Origin: Rummeliibacillus stabekisii
GTDB taxonomy: Bacteria; Bacillota; Bacilli; Bacillales_A; Planococcaceae
Direction of reading: 5' to 3'
DNA length: 64,000 nucleotides
Assembly: GCF_007988965.1 (NCBI RefSeq)
Contig: NZ_BJVD01000001.1
Coordinates: 372,001 to 436,000 of the forward strand
The number at the start of each line of letters is the position of its first letter. Position 1 is the stretch's first letter. Shown here one piece after another: positions 17,094 through 26,152 of the stretch. The position numbers and the translations under genes were made by a program. The notes below the pieces were generated by a model that searched no databases, was not told where the DNA came from, and was given only the letters and a program-made list of their open reading frames with translations.

Positions 17094-18173
17094 CTAGACT
17101 AAATCCATCATTTTATACATCGGCAATAAAATTGCAAGATACGCGCCTAAAATGCAAAGTGCAATTACAACAAACAAAAGTGGTTGGACGAATGCTAAGC
17201 TTCGCTGAATAGTATTTTCTGTCCGTTCAATTAAAAACTCACTATAGATTTGCAGCTCTCTCCCTAAGTTGCCACCTTGTTCACCATGAAGCACATGCGC
17301 ATAAAAACCTTTATAAAAGTATGGTTCTTGTTGAATCGCAGTTGACAATGACTCACCATAAACTATCCTTTTTTGAAGAATCTCCGCTACCTTGGCTAAA
17401 TAAGGCTGTAATGTTTGGGTTTTCAATAACTCTAAGGCTTCTTGCATTGACATTCCACTTTGAATGAGACCGCCTAATTCATAAGAGATCTGCCGCGTAA
17501 TCTGTAATTTAAAGTGTTTGTTAATATAAGGAATTTTTAATAAAAAAAGAATTTGACTTGTTACCCTTTTCTTTTTCAACCAAATGAGGAAAAGGATCAA
17601 CATTGATATAAATGAAATACCTAATACTATAAAGAAATCTGGCAAGTGTAAAAACAGCTTGGATAATGTTAAATCGAAACTTGTTTCGGAAGATTGGTTT
17701 GCCATCATAAAAGACATGTTAGGCAGAAAATAAGTTCGAAATGCGAAAAAGAGCAGGATTAAAAAAACAAACAGCACAGCAGGATAGACAAGCAATTTCT
17801 GTAGCCGTTCTCTATTTTGCTCCTTTTTCTCTAGCTGATTTGCCACTGTTTTTAAAGCTTGGATAGTTTTACCGTGTTCTTCTGAAACTAGAATGGTCAT
17901 TAAATAAATTTTAGGATAGCCTAAAAGACAAAGTACGTCAGTCATAGATGAGCCATTTCGTAGCTGTGCTCTTATCTTAACCTCACCGCCTGTATCCTTT
18001 TTTAGATGATGAGGTAGCAGCATAAAAAGCGAATCTGAAAATGTAAAACCCTCTTCTAACAAAACGCTCATCTTTTTTAGTAATTGCGCTGAATCCCTTA
18101 AATGGATTTTTCGCTTTAGCAAAAAAAAATTAATCCATTTTCTTTGTAGAATGTTGGGAGGCGATTGCACCAA
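17094..18173 (-). CDS. comGB: ComGB pilus assembly platform protein
   Basis: Polytopic inner-membrane protein of the GspF/PilC family that couples the ATPase ComGA to pilus assembly. About 359 residues. Two T2SSF domains: SAQLLKKMSVLLEEGFTFSD for the first and ISYELGGLIQSGMSMQEALE for the second. Membrane helices lie near 130-150, 185-205 and at the C-terminus (LFVVIALCILGAYLAILLPM). TTG 18173 is favoured because GGGGG lies six bases upstream; ATG 18191 would put the ribosome site inside the gene. Overlaps comGA. Confidence 0.92.
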   Translation of the reverse strand: MVQSPPNILQRKWINFFLLKRKIHLRDSAQLLKKMSVLLEEGFTFSDSLFMLLPHHLKKDTGGEVKIRAQLRNGSSMTDVLCLLGYPKIYLMTILVSEEHGKTIQALKTVANQLEKKEQNRERLQKLLVYPAVLFVFLILLFFAFRTYFLPNMSFMMANQSSETSFDLTLSKLFLHLPDFFIVLGISFISMLILFLIWLKKKRVTSQILFLLKIPYINKHFKLQITRQISYELGGLIQSGMSMQEALELLKTQTLQPYLAKVAEILQKRIVYGESLSTAIQQEPYFYKGFYAHVLHGEQGGNLGRELQIYSEFLIERTENTIQRSLAFVQPLLFVVIALCILGAYLAILLPMYKMMDLV

Positions 18174-19167
18174 ATTGAACCCCCTTCTCAATCTGTCCTT
18201 CTAGCGTTTTTTCAAAAGGAAGCTCGTAACTAATTTTATTTTCAATTGCTTTAAAGGATTGGTCTAGATATTGGTCAGATAAAATCTCAAAAATAGCTGT
18301 TAACTTTTTGGACTCCTGCAAGGGAACAAGTCTCTGAGCTACAATACCGATGACTGTCTGCTTTAATTCTTCCAATGAAATCCCTAAATCCAATAAACGG
18401 TATAAACAGCCAACGGTATCCTTACTATGAATGGTCGACACGACCAAATGGCCTGTCAAAACAGCTTCAATGGCTATGTGCGCTGTTTCACGATCCCGGA
18501 TTTCGCCAATCATAATGACATCTGGAGAATGGCGTAAAATAGCTTTTAAGCCTACAGAATATGTGACCCCTGCTCGTTCATTCACCTGTATCTGCAAAAG
18601 ATGAGACTGGTTGTTTTCAACGGGATCTTCAAGTGAAATAATATGTTTTTGATGCATATTAGAAAGATGATTGATTAAAGAATAGAGTGTTGTCGATTTT
18701 CCGCTTCCAGTTGGTCCAGTCATCAGCAAGATACCTTGTGGCTGTTCTACCAGTCGTATTAAGTCTTTGGCCGATTCACAGAACATGCTTAATTCAGTAA
18801 TTGACACTGTTCGATTTTGAAGCATTAAACGTATGACGAGGCTTTCTCTCATAAATACGGAAGGAAGCGTCGATACACGAAAAGAAACATTTTGATCATT
18901 GAAAATATGCTCGAATGAGCCGCTTTGGGGTTTACGTTTTTCACTAATATCTAATGAGGATAAAAATTTTAAGTAAGAAATCAAACGATCTCCTATATCT
19001 AGGGGAAGCCCGCTTATAGGGACAAGTTTTCCGTATTTGCGGAAATAAATTTCATAGCGATCAGTTGTAGGCAATAGATGTAAATCTGTAGCGTTAAATT
19101 CCATCGCCTTTTTTAATAATTGCATTGTCTTCTGTTCAACAACAGTTTCTGTGTCAGAAAAAAGCAT
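18130..19167 (-). CDS. comGA: ComGA traffic ATPase
   Basis: GspE/PilB-type hexameric ATPase that powers competence pilus assembly. 345 residues. N-terminal domain FNATDLHLLPT, Walker A GPTGSGKSTT near 148-157, Asp box SLEDPVEN, Walker B PDVIMIGEIRD and the His box AVLTGHLVVSTIHSKD are all present. The zinc-binding tetracysteine of many GspE proteins is missing, as in other ComGA. Start ATG 19167 behind GAGGAGG. First gene of the seven-gene comG operon. I found no convincing ComK box upstream. Confidence 0.95.
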   Translation of the reverse strand: MLFSDTETVVEQKTMQLLKKAMEFNATDLHLLPTTDRYEIYFRKYGKLVPISGLPLDIGDRLISYLKFLSSLDISEKRKPQSGSFEHIFNDQNVSFRVSTLPSVFMRESLVIRLMLQNRTVSITELSMFCESAKDLIRLVEQPQGILLMTGPTGSGKSTTLYSLINHLSNMHQKHIISLEDPVENNQSHLLQIQVNERAGVTYSVGLKAILRHSPDVIMIGEIRDRETAHIAIEAVLTGHLVVSTIHSKDTVGCLYRLLDLGISLEELKQTVIGIVAQRLVPLQESKKLTAIFEILSDQYLDQSFKAIENKISYELPFEKTLEGQIEKGVQFGAIASQHSTKKMD

Positions 19168-19421
19168 TTTACCTCCTCTTCAACCAACAAGCAAGGACCG
19201 CTCTTTACCTGTTATCACTATTATACAAGTAATCTATTAGATTTGGAAAGTTATATTTCTGAATTTTTCGATATAATTCTCTCTTTCTATCAGTATGAAA
19301 TATATAACTCGTTGTATAGAACAAGTATCTCCATAAGTGTTTTAATAAATCTCGTGAAATCTACTGTCACTATTCCATAATTGCTTTATAATGGTAGTAT
19401 TCTTATAGGAGGTGGCTGTTT

Positions 19422-20123
19422 TTGATTAATCATAATCCACTGAAAGTGACTAGCACTTTATCAGATGAAACTCGTTTTTCAATTTATCAATATATGTTGC
19501 AAGAGAAGAAGCCTTTCTCCGTGCAAGAGATTGCCGACCATTTTCATATTCATCCAAATGTTGCGCGACTCCATTTAACGAAACTAACAGAGATAGATGT
19601 CATAAGCGCAGAGTATGAAAAAACAGGAAAGGGCGGACGTCCAGGACGGCGTTATAAAGCTTTAGAAGATGGTATTTCGTTATCTTTCCCAAAGCGAAAT
19701 AATGAAGAGTTACTAGATTGGGCAATCGACATTTTAGGAGAATTCGGCGAGGAAGCTTATATTGTTGGCCAAAAGATTTGTTATAAAAAAGGACGAAATG
19801 AGATTGAAGCAACCATTCTAAAACAGCGAAAAGAAATAACCCACTTAACTTTTGAAGAAAAGCTGGAAATTTTAACTGATACAGCTGCATTAATTGGATA
19901 TATCCCAATGATCAAAGAAACCCCTGCAGGGAAAACCCTGTCTTTTGCTATTTATAACTGTCCTTTCCACACTGAAATCAAGCATAATGCAAGACTTGTT
20001 TGTGCATTACATGAATCTTATTTGAAAGGCCAATTTGATGCATTGTTTAATGTAAGCGATTTTGTGCAAGTAGAAAGTATGATGCAAAACTGTGAATACT
20101 GTACTTATCAAATAAATATATAA
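19422..20123 (+). CDS. Winged-helix regulator with SufR-like cysteine cluster
   Basis: 233 residues. N-terminal ArsR/DeoR-like winged helix (10-75: FSVQEIADHFHIHPNVARLHLTKL is the recognition helix region), followed by KGGRPGRRYK. The C-terminal half has Cys and His residues in the order NCPFH, VCALHE, NCEYC, very like the Fe-S cluster ligands of SufR and related regulators. That suggests an iron-sulfur-sensing repressor. The ligand state is inference. Starts at TTG 19422 behind AGGAGGTGG. Divergent from comGA, so it might also influence comG. Confidence 0.75.
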   Translation: MINHNPLKVTSTLSDETRFSIYQYMLQEKKPFSVQEIADHFHIHPNVARLHLTKLTEIDVISAEYEKTGKGGRPGRRYKALEDGISLSFPKRNNEELLDWAIDILGEFGEEAYIVGQKICYKKGRNEIEATILKQRKEITHLTFEEKLEILTDTAALIGYIPMIKETPAGKTLSFAIYNCPFHTEIKHNARLVCALHESYLKGQFDALFNVSDFVQVESMMQNCEYCTYQINI

Positions 20124-20253
20124 TTTTTCATAATGTTAATGGAATTTACACTTCATTGTCACAAAGTCTTTACATCTTGCAGTTTACAGGCAAAATTCAA
20201 TCATTTATAATGAGTATGAGATTATTGTGTCGTCGAAAAGGAGGGAATCGTAC

Positions 20254-20493
20254 ATGGATAATATGTATAAGGTGCTTGGCTTCTGGACAGGTATTTTCGC
20301 AGTTATGTTTTATTTAGGTGGTATGAAAGAGGTTTCGCTATTATTCGTAGCTAACACAGGGTTTTTCCTTCTATTAGGCTTCTTAAACCTTACAGAACGC
20401 ATGTATATGTACATTTTCGGAGCATATTTAACTGTATTCTTTGCTGGATTTACTTATTGGACTACATTCATTCACGTTCCTGGCATGGAATAA
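20254..20493 (+). CDS. yqgY: DUF2626 membrane protein YqgY
   Basis: 79 residues, three membrane segments, beginning MDNMYKVLGFWTGIFAVMFY and ending FIHVPGME. The family is conserved in Bacillaceae with no known function. ATG 20254 is chosen because AAGGAGGG lies nine bases upstream; a GTG 27 bases earlier only adds an unrelated leader. Followed by a terminator, so monocistronic. Confidence 0.85.
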   Translation: MDNMYKVLGFWTGIFAVMFYLGGMKEVSLLFVANTGFFLLLGFLNLTERMYMYIFGAYLTVFFAGFTYWTTFIHVPGME

Positions 20494-20512
20494 GAAACAG
20501 ACGATATGTAAT

Positions 20513-20558
20513 AAAGAGCTATTGATATTAGATCTTACTAATATTGATAGCTCTTTTG
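20513..20558. terminator. Terminator after yqgY
   Basis: AAAGAGCTAT...ATATTAG pairs with CTAATATTGATAGCTCTTT, followed by T-rich sequence; the A-run on the other side lets it serve the converging kinase gene too. Confidence 0.8.
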
Positions 20559-20593
20559 CTTTTTATAAAAACACTTTTTTACTATTCAGTTAT

Positions 20594-21496
20594 TTATATA
20601 TAATAATCTTCTAAATACCAGGTTGGAATAGGGTCATCCATTCCGTTGAACCAAGTGAGCACATCTTTTGCTTGGTTTTTCATAATAGTTACTTGGTCTT
20701 CTCCGAAGGGGATAGCCCATGGAATGGAAGAAAGCATGTTACTACAAATATAAAAAACCAAGAGTTTGAAAAAGTCTATTGGCGGCCTTCCGTTGAAATA
20801 GCCATTAAGCTGTCCTGTTGCAAAGTGAGGACTAATCGTAGCACTCCATACAATTCGGTTAAACTCTTCCCAGGGATCACCATAATCATTGCGATTAAAA
20901 TCAATAATGCTTAGCTCTCCTTTAGATGAAATTATCATATTTCCTACATGGTAATCACCGTGTTGAAAACATTGAGTCCTTCCTTCTAAAAGATGTTTGT
21001 TATTTTGGATATAGGAAATTATCTTTTCCCCACCTTTTATTTTCAGACCACAGTCTTGGTACATTTTTATCTTGCTATCAGCTTTACGCGAAAATCGAGC
21101 TTTCCACTCCTCTTGGCTTTCCGGCGCTGGTATTCGATGAATCTCCTTCAATATTCGCCCCGCATCCTTACCAAGTCCGTATTGCTCTATTTCCGTCATA
21201 CTTTTTAACGCGATTTCGGCATCCTCTCCCTCGCACCATTTAAAAAGGGAATATACGCTTTTTCCATCGTTGCATATTCCTATTTTAATTGGATTTGACA
21301 CGGGAACTTTACATTCTGCGAGGTGTTTCATTGCTTCAAATTCCTTAATCTTCTCGTCATATAGAGAAATTTCTGCAATCCGAAGCAACATTTTTTGATT
21401 CAGCTCGTTTTCAACAAAGTATTTTTTGTCGGTAGACCATCCTTTCATTATTGGCTTGATTAGCTTAAACTTCTCCCTCTCTTTTAAAATATGCAT
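20594..21496 (-). CDS. Aminoglycoside phosphotransferase-family kinase
   Basis: 300 residues of APH/choline-kinase fold. The catalytic loop CFQHGDYHVGNMI supplies the Asp base and Asn; the metal-binding LSIIDFNRNDYGDPWEEF serves as the DFG equivalent. An N-terminal nucleotide lobe with MLLRIAE precedes it. Close relatives are annotated as antibiotic or small-molecule kinases, but fold membership does not show resistance. Start ATG 21496 behind TTGAGGTG. It sits with a GNAT gene between yqgY and yqgX, where B. subtilis has nothing, so the pair is probably accessory. Confidence 0.8.
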   Translation of the reverse strand: MHILKEREKFKLIKPIMKGWSTDKKYFVENELNQKMLLRIAEISLYDEKIKEFEAMKHLAECKVPVSNPIKIGICNDGKSVYSLFKWCEGEDAEIALKSMTEIEQYGLGKDAGRILKEIHRIPAPESQEEWKARFSRKADSKIKMYQDCGLKIKGGEKIISYIQNNKHLLEGRTQCFQHGDYHVGNMIISSKGELSIIDFNRNDYGDPWEEFNRIVWSATISPHFATGQLNGYFNGRPPIDFFKLLVFYICSNMLSSIPWAIPFGEDQVTIMKNQAKDVLTWFNGMDDPIPTWYLEDYYI

Positions 21497-21551
21497 AGTT
21501 TCACCTCAATTAGCTTTTTTTCTTGAACTATGAATTTTCGTTTTTCTAAAA

Positions 21552-22433
21552 CTATTTATCTTTTTGTAACAAGATCAGATTATGTTCTACTTGAAATCCA
21601 ATTTTCTTATACATGTGGATCGCATGTTCATTATCTGATCGAACACAAAGAGAGATTTCTTTGATAGAGGGAAACGAAAACAGCCATTGCAACCCCCCTG
21701 TTAAAAGAGTTGTACCTATTCCCTTACCGCGGGCATTGGCATCTACACCAAAAAATTCAATACTACCTTCAGAATATGTAGGATTAGCTTCTGCATATAG
21801 ATAACCTATCAAATTGCCTTCTTCAATTACTCCGAAAACTGCCGCTTCATCATTTAATCCTTGCAATATCTCCTCACCGGATAAATATGAACTTGGAAAA
21901 GTTGAATTATGCAGATTAATGAATGCTTCATTGTGAGATGCTGGCAACTTACTAACAGACTGAGTCTTTTTTGCCTTTAAAGTTTGGTTTGTACATGTTA
22001 AGATTGTTTGTTTACTAACTGGTTTAAAACCCAAATACTTCCCTGTATCTATTACTAGTCTATTGCGAATGTCAGGAAAAAGTGTAACAGAATCTATTTG
22101 ATCAGGAATTCTTTTCAGTAGCGCTTCTAGTAATATACTTGAAGTCTCTAATGCATCATTACTCTTTATAAAAGGTCCCCATATATCCACAGTTTTTCTT
22201 TCATTATCTGCATCAAAACCGCAAACTCCTATTATATTGTTTTCATCTAAAGCTGATATAAATGCATTCTCTGCAGGCACATCTGTAAAATCTTTCTTCC
22301 ATGTACTCATGATTTCCTCTGCATTTTTTCCGCAATAACCGATGTGGTTTTCAGGAATACAATTCATTCTTGCAATGAATTCCGCAATACTATTTAATTC
22401 TTCACTAGATGATTGACTTAATGTCAAAGTCAT
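21552..22433 (-). CDS. Double-GNAT acetyltransferase
   Basis: 293 residues. The C-terminal half is a clear GNAT domain: YSEGSIEFFGVDANARGKGIGTTLL gives the acetyl-CoA loop R-G-K-G-I-G, and VRSDNEHAIHMYKKIGFQVEH is the terminal motif. The N-terminal half (GVCGFDADNERKTVDIWGPF) looks like a second, degenerate GNAT fold without a usable CoA loop. Substrate unknown. Start ATG 22433 behind GGAGGAGG. Possibly cotranscribed with the kinase gene 55 bases downstream. Confidence 0.8.
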   Translation of the reverse strand: MTLTLSQSSSEELNSIAEFIARMNCIPENHIGYCGKNAEEIMSTWKKDFTDVPAENAFISALDENNIIGVCGFDADNERKTVDIWGPFIKSNDALETSSILLEALLKRIPDQIDSVTLFPDIRNRLVIDTGKYLGFKPVSKQTILTCTNQTLKAKKTQSVSKLPASHNEAFINLHNSTFPSSYLSGEEILQGLNDEAAVFGVIEEGNLIGYLYAEANPTYSEGSIEFFGVDANARGKGIGTTLLTGGLQWLFSFPSIKEISLCVRSDNEHAIHMYKKIGFQVEHNLILLQKDK

Positions 22434-22567
22434 AAGCTTACCTCCTCCGTATGAATTATTAATATCTCTATTTGTATTAATTCTATAATCTACTAGTCTT
22501 TTCCTTTTAATAACGATTATAAGAAGTATCTTTCATTTAAGAGCTACAGACTAGCCTTTAAAATATA

Positions 22568-22614
22568 AAAAAGAAACAATATTTAACTTTTGTTAAGCCA
22601 AATATTGCTTCTTT
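22568..22614. terminator. Terminator downstream of yqgX
   Basis: AAGAAACAATATTT and AAATATTGCTTCTT form a near-perfect stem, with T-rich tracts on the right and A-rich on the left. It ends the minus-strand yqgX transcript. Confidence 0.7.
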
Positions 22615-22684
22615 TCTTTTTAAAAACTGTAGATATGGTGAATGGTACTTAGTAAACTTTAACATTCATATAATTCGTTAGAAC

Positions 22685-23323
22685 TTAAAAACCATTTAAA
22701 AAAGGATTCTGTTCAGTTTCAATATCCACTCGAGTGGCTTCACCATGACCAGGATAAATAATAGTATCTTCATCCAAATTTAATAAATGATCATGGATAG
22801 ACTTAAGCAATAGTTCTTGATTTCCTCCCTCTAAATCTGTACGACCAATACTACCTTCAAATAAAGTATCTCCTACAATCGCAAACCGATCTTCTGGGAA
22901 GTAAAAAGAAATACTGCCAGGCGAATGTCCGGGCGTATGAAAAATATCCATCTTAAAGTCAAAAAGCTCTAAGGTTTGCTCCTTATCAATCAAATGGTCA
23001 GCAGCATTCACCGTTACATCTGGAATTTCAGCATATCTACCAGAACCGTTGTATGCTGGGTCCTGTAACCAATGAGCCTCTGCTTTATGCAAATATACTG
23101 GTATTTCGAAAGCTTGTCTCACAGCCTCTACACCCCCAATATGGTCAAAGTGGGCATGTGTTAAGAGTATGGCTTTAGGTTTAAGACCTAAAGATCGTAA
23201 CTTTCTAACAAATGCTTCTCCGTCTCCTCCTGGATCAATCACCAAACATTCTTTATTATTGTTGCTTACAACATAGCAATTGGCCTGAATGGGGCCAAGC
23301 GGAAAAGTTCGTATATTTAACAT
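22685..23323 (-). CDS. yqgX: Metallo-beta-lactamase-fold hydrolase YqgX
   Basis: Glyoxalase II-type hydrolase, 212 residues. The metal motif is LTHAHFDHIGG (HxHxDH), with further ligands in HTPGHSPGS, VGDTLFEGSIGR and IYPGHGE. ATG 23323 (MLNIRTFPLGPIQANC) is chosen: GAGGTG lies at normal distance. B. subtilis YqgX has been linked to bacillithiol-dependent methylglyoxal detoxification; the same role here is inference. Confidence 0.93.
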   Translation of the reverse strand: MLNIRTFPLGPIQANCYVVSNNNKECLVIDPGGDGEAFVRKLRSLGLKPKAILLTHAHFDHIGGVEAVRQAFEIPVYLHKAEAHWLQDPAYNGSGRYAEIPDVTVNAADHLIDKEQTLELFDFKMDIFHTPGHSPGSISFYFPEDRFAIVGDTLFEGSIGRTDLEGGNQELLLKSIHDHLLNLDEDTIIYPGHGEATRVDIETEQNPFLNGF

Positions 23324-23510
23324 TTCAATCACCTCTATATCCATGATAAATCATTTCTTGCGAGAACCAAAGCCTTAATCTTTAGAAATTTTTAAGCTTG
23401 TTCAAATATCCGTCACTTTTTGTTCTCGACAAAAACTAAAAATAGCTTTACAATAGAGAAGGAATATTGTTTGCGACATTCATTTTCTGATGTCGAAAGG
23501 AGTGTCTAAC

Positions 23511-23690
23511 TTGAACTTATTAATGGTTATTTTTGGCCTAGTAGCAATTTTTGGGCTTATTGGCACAATCCAAAGCATTAAAGAAAAAGCTATTCTTGGC
23601 ATCATCTTTAACTTTGCAGCATTTGCTGTTTTTGGTTGGTTCGTTTTCATGACGATCCTACATCAAGGTTTCCCGCCAAGCCTACATTAA
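23511..23690 (+). CDS. yqgW: DUF2759 membrane protein (YqgW)
   Basis: 59 residues with two membrane helices, MNLLMVIFGLVAIFGLIG and IIFNFAAFAVFGWFVFM, ending HQGFPPSLH. TTG 23511 is favoured because AAAGGAGTG lies seven bases upstream. Position next to yqgX and length match YqgW of B. subtilis. Function unknown. Followed at once by a strong terminator. Confidence 0.75.
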   Translation: MNLLMVIFGLVAIFGLIGTIQSIKEKAILGIIFNFAAFAVFGWFVFMTILHQGFPPSLH

Positions 23691-23700
23691 TCAACAAACA

Positions 23701-23737
23701 AAAAAAGGTTGTCCTATTAAAGGACAGCCTTTTTTTG
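23701..23737 (+). terminator. Terminator after yqgW
   Basis: AAAAAAGGTTGTCCT and AGGACAGCCTTTTTTT form a 15-position stem with one G-U pair and an ATTAA loop. Confidence 0.9.
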
Positions 23738-23757
23738 CATCTGCTGACAAAACCATT

Positions 23758-23796
23758 TTAAAAGCCGCACTGTCATCTTTAGACAGTACGGCTTTT
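23758..23796 (-). terminator. Terminator after the LTA synthase gene
   Basis: AAAAGCCGCACTGTC pairs with GACAGTACGGCTTTT around an ATCTTTA loop (one mismatch), five bases past the stop of the minus-strand gene. Confidence 0.85.
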
Positions 23797-23800
23797 CACA

Positions 23801-25699
23801 CTATTCTTTTTCTTTCTTAACAGTAGCTTTCCCTGTTTTTGAATCATAGAAACGAAGTAAATCGCCATTAATAATCTGATCAGAGTACTCTAGTTTTTTG
23901 TTTGCTTGCTCAATATAAGGATCACATTTCTCTGCATCTGTTTTTTCTCCAGTTTTCTTGTCATAGCACACTTCCCCTGCATATAACAATTTGTCTGTTA
24001 CAAATCGGCCATCTCTGAATGTCACAAAGTCTTTGTGATCTTTAGAGAATAAATCTGCACCCAATTGTAAATCGTTAGATGTATCAACACCTAGTAAGTG
24101 TAAAACAGTTGGACGAATATCTAATTGACCAGCTACCTCGTGCATTGGTTTACCAATTCCTGAATGAGGAATATGGATAAAGAAAGGCACTTTTTGAAGC
24201 TGAGCAGAATCAAACGGTGTAATTGAATCTTTTCCTAAATACTGAGCCATCGCTTTATTATGGTTTTCAGAAATACCATAGTGGTCACCATACATGACAA
24301 TAACTGAGTTATCATATAGGCCTGATGCTTTCAATTGCTTAAACAATTCTTTAATAGATTCATCCGTATAGCGGACAGTTTGGAAATAACGGTTTACTGT
24401 ATTGTCACTAGATGTATACGGTTCAATCATTTGATCTTCTTCATCTGAAGTGAATGGATAGTGATTAGACAATGTAAGCATCCGTGTATAGAACGGTTGT
24501 GGCATTGTTTTCATAATCTTAACTGATTGATCCATGAATGGAATATCTTTTAAGCCCCAGTTAGCTGAATTGTCATCTGTAACATTGTATGAATCTACAT
24601 CATAAAAATGTTTAATATTTAAAGCTTGATACATCATATCACGGTTCCAGAAACTTTTATTGTTAGCATGCAGAACAGATGTATAATAACCGTTCCCATT
24701 TAATCGTTCTGCCATCGAATTGAACGTATTGCCGCTATTTGTAAAGAAGACTGCGCCACGTCCAGTACCGTATAAGGAGTTTTCAACAATAAATTCTGCA
24801 TCAGATGTTTTACCAAGCCCAGTTTGATGATAGAAGTTATCGAAGTAGAATGTATCCTTGTCTTTAGATAACTTGTTAAGGAAAGGTGTAATGACTTGGC
24901 CATTCACTTTCTTATTGATAACAAAGTTTTGAGTTGATTCAAGAGAAATAATAATCACATTACGTTTTTTAGCTACGCCAAATGTTTTCTTATTATTATC
25001 AGCTTGATTTGATTTCACGTAATTTGTTACTTCTGTTAACTCACTACCATCTGCAAGAGCTCGTTGAGCATGTGATTTTGATTGCACAAAAATATCATAT
25101 AAGTGATAGTTATATGTTCCCATGTTTTTAACTAATAGTTCACGGTCAAAACTACGTGTTAGTAGTTGAGGTCTTTCTGTTTCTGCTAATCCTAAATTTA
25201 AGAAAAGCATCGCAAAAGACAAAACAAAGTAAGTTCTGCGCAAGTTTGGTCTTACAACTGTTGCTTCTTTTGCAATTGGCAACAATTTAACTGCTAGTAT
25301 TAATAAAATAACATCTGTAAAGAAGAAAATATCATACCAGTAGATTGAAGATGCTGCTGAATTGCCTAAATCTCCGAAGTTATTTGTTTGGAATAGAACC
25401 GGCAATGTAATAAAGTCGTTAAAGAAGCGATAGAATGCTACATTACCATATACTACAATGGATAAAATAGCGCTAATTGTAATTAAATATCGATTCCGTA
25501 CCTTTGCCGTCTTGAAGAACAATGAAATACCATATATAAATAATAAAAATGCAAGCGGGTTAATCAACAATATTAATTCTTGCATAGCATTTTCAATCTT
25601 CATATCAAAGCTCGTTTTATATGTGATATAGGTCTTGATCCAAGTAGTGACAATGGCTATCACTAATATCGTATGTTTAGGAAGCTTTTTGAGTTTCAT
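23801..25699 (-). CDS. yqgS: Lipoteichoic acid synthase family protein (YqgS)
   Basis: Membrane-anchored glycerol-phosphate transferase, 632 residues: five N-terminal membrane helices (about 9-25, 40-62, 70-90, 120-140 and 155-172) and an extracellular sulfatase-like domain. Mn ligand Glu254 (SLESTQNF), nucleophile Thr298 (QTGLGKTSDAEF), the substrate-site FWNRD, and the YGDHYG Asp-His pair are all present, so it should be active. ATG 25699 is chosen for its AGGAGG. B. subtilis has four such proteins; the symbol follows gene order, and this could be the main LTA synthase here. Confidence 0.92.
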   Translation of the reverse strand: MKLKKLPKHTILVIAIVTTWIKTYITYKTSFDMKIENAMQELILLINPLAFLLFIYGISLFFKTAKVRNRYLITISAILSIVVYGNVAFYRFFNDFITLPVLFQTNNFGDLGNSAASSIYWYDIFFFTDVILLILAVKLLPIAKEATVVRPNLRRTYFVLSFAMLFLNLGLAETERPQLLTRSFDRELLVKNMGTYNYHLYDIFVQSKSHAQRALADGSELTEVTNYVKSNQADNNKKTFGVAKKRNVIIISLESTQNFVINKKVNGQVITPFLNKLSKDKDTFYFDNFYHQTGLGKTSDAEFIVENSLYGTGRGAVFFTNSGNTFNSMAERLNGNGYYTSVLHANNKSFWNRDMMYQALNIKHFYDVDSYNVTDDNSANWGLKDIPFMDQSVKIMKTMPQPFYTRMLTLSNHYPFTSDEEDQMIEPYTSSDNTVNRYFQTVRYTDESIKELFKQLKASGLYDNSVIVMYGDHYGISENHNKAMAQYLGKDSITPFDSAQLQKVPFFIHIPHSGIGKPMHEVAGQLDIRPTVLHLLGVDTSNDLQLGADLFSKDHKDFVTFRDGRFVTDKLLYAGEVCYDKKTGEKTDAEKCDPYIEQANKKLEYSDQIINGDLLRFYDSKTGKATVKKEKE

Positions 25700-25928
25700 G
25701 CTTATTATCCTCCTACTTTCTTTCTTATTCTTTTGTTCACAGTCTGAAAGAAACAAAATATATACTAATCCTTTTTTTACAGGAACGCAACATTTTTGTT
25801 ACAGAATAATTTCCCATACTGTGTACTACCCATTAATTAACGATTTAAACCCTGAAAAGGTTTCAATTTTATTCACAAATAATGGATTTAATACCCAACT
25901 GTAAAAGGACTTTTATTACAAACGAAAA

Positions 25929-26135
25929 TTAACTGTACCTTTTACTTTCCAGTTTTTTCGTTTCAGTCCTTAAAATATGGCGTGCAGATTGAAAATCTTG
26001 CGCTTCGATTAAACCACCTTTATAGAGCTCTACTAAATCTATTTCCATCAGCTGCAAATCGCCAACACGGTTTTTTGTATAAACAAAAGTTCCAAAACGT
26101 TTTAAAAGCTGCATAACATCGTATACTGTCTCCAA
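25929..26135 (-). CDS. yqgQ: DUF910 protein YqgQ
   Basis: 68 residues, helical and charged, with VYDVMQLLKRFGTFVYTKNR and MEIDLVELYKGGLI. Family of unknown function, in B. subtilis next to glcK, which is absent here. TTG 26135 follows GGGGG at about 11 bases. It lies 17 bases after the cyclo-ligase gene and is probably cotranscribed with it. Confidence 0.85.
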   Translation of the reverse strand: METVYDVMQLLKRFGTFVYTKNRVGDLQLMEIDLVELYKGGLIEAQDFQSARHILRTETKKLESKRYS

Positions 26136-26152
26136 GGGTTAATTGCCCCCTT

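Noticed and set aside
19168-19300. ComK box ahead of comGA
   Set aside because: AT-rich segments such as GAAAGTTATATTTC are present, but the AAAA-N5-TTTT pairs at correct spacing are not.
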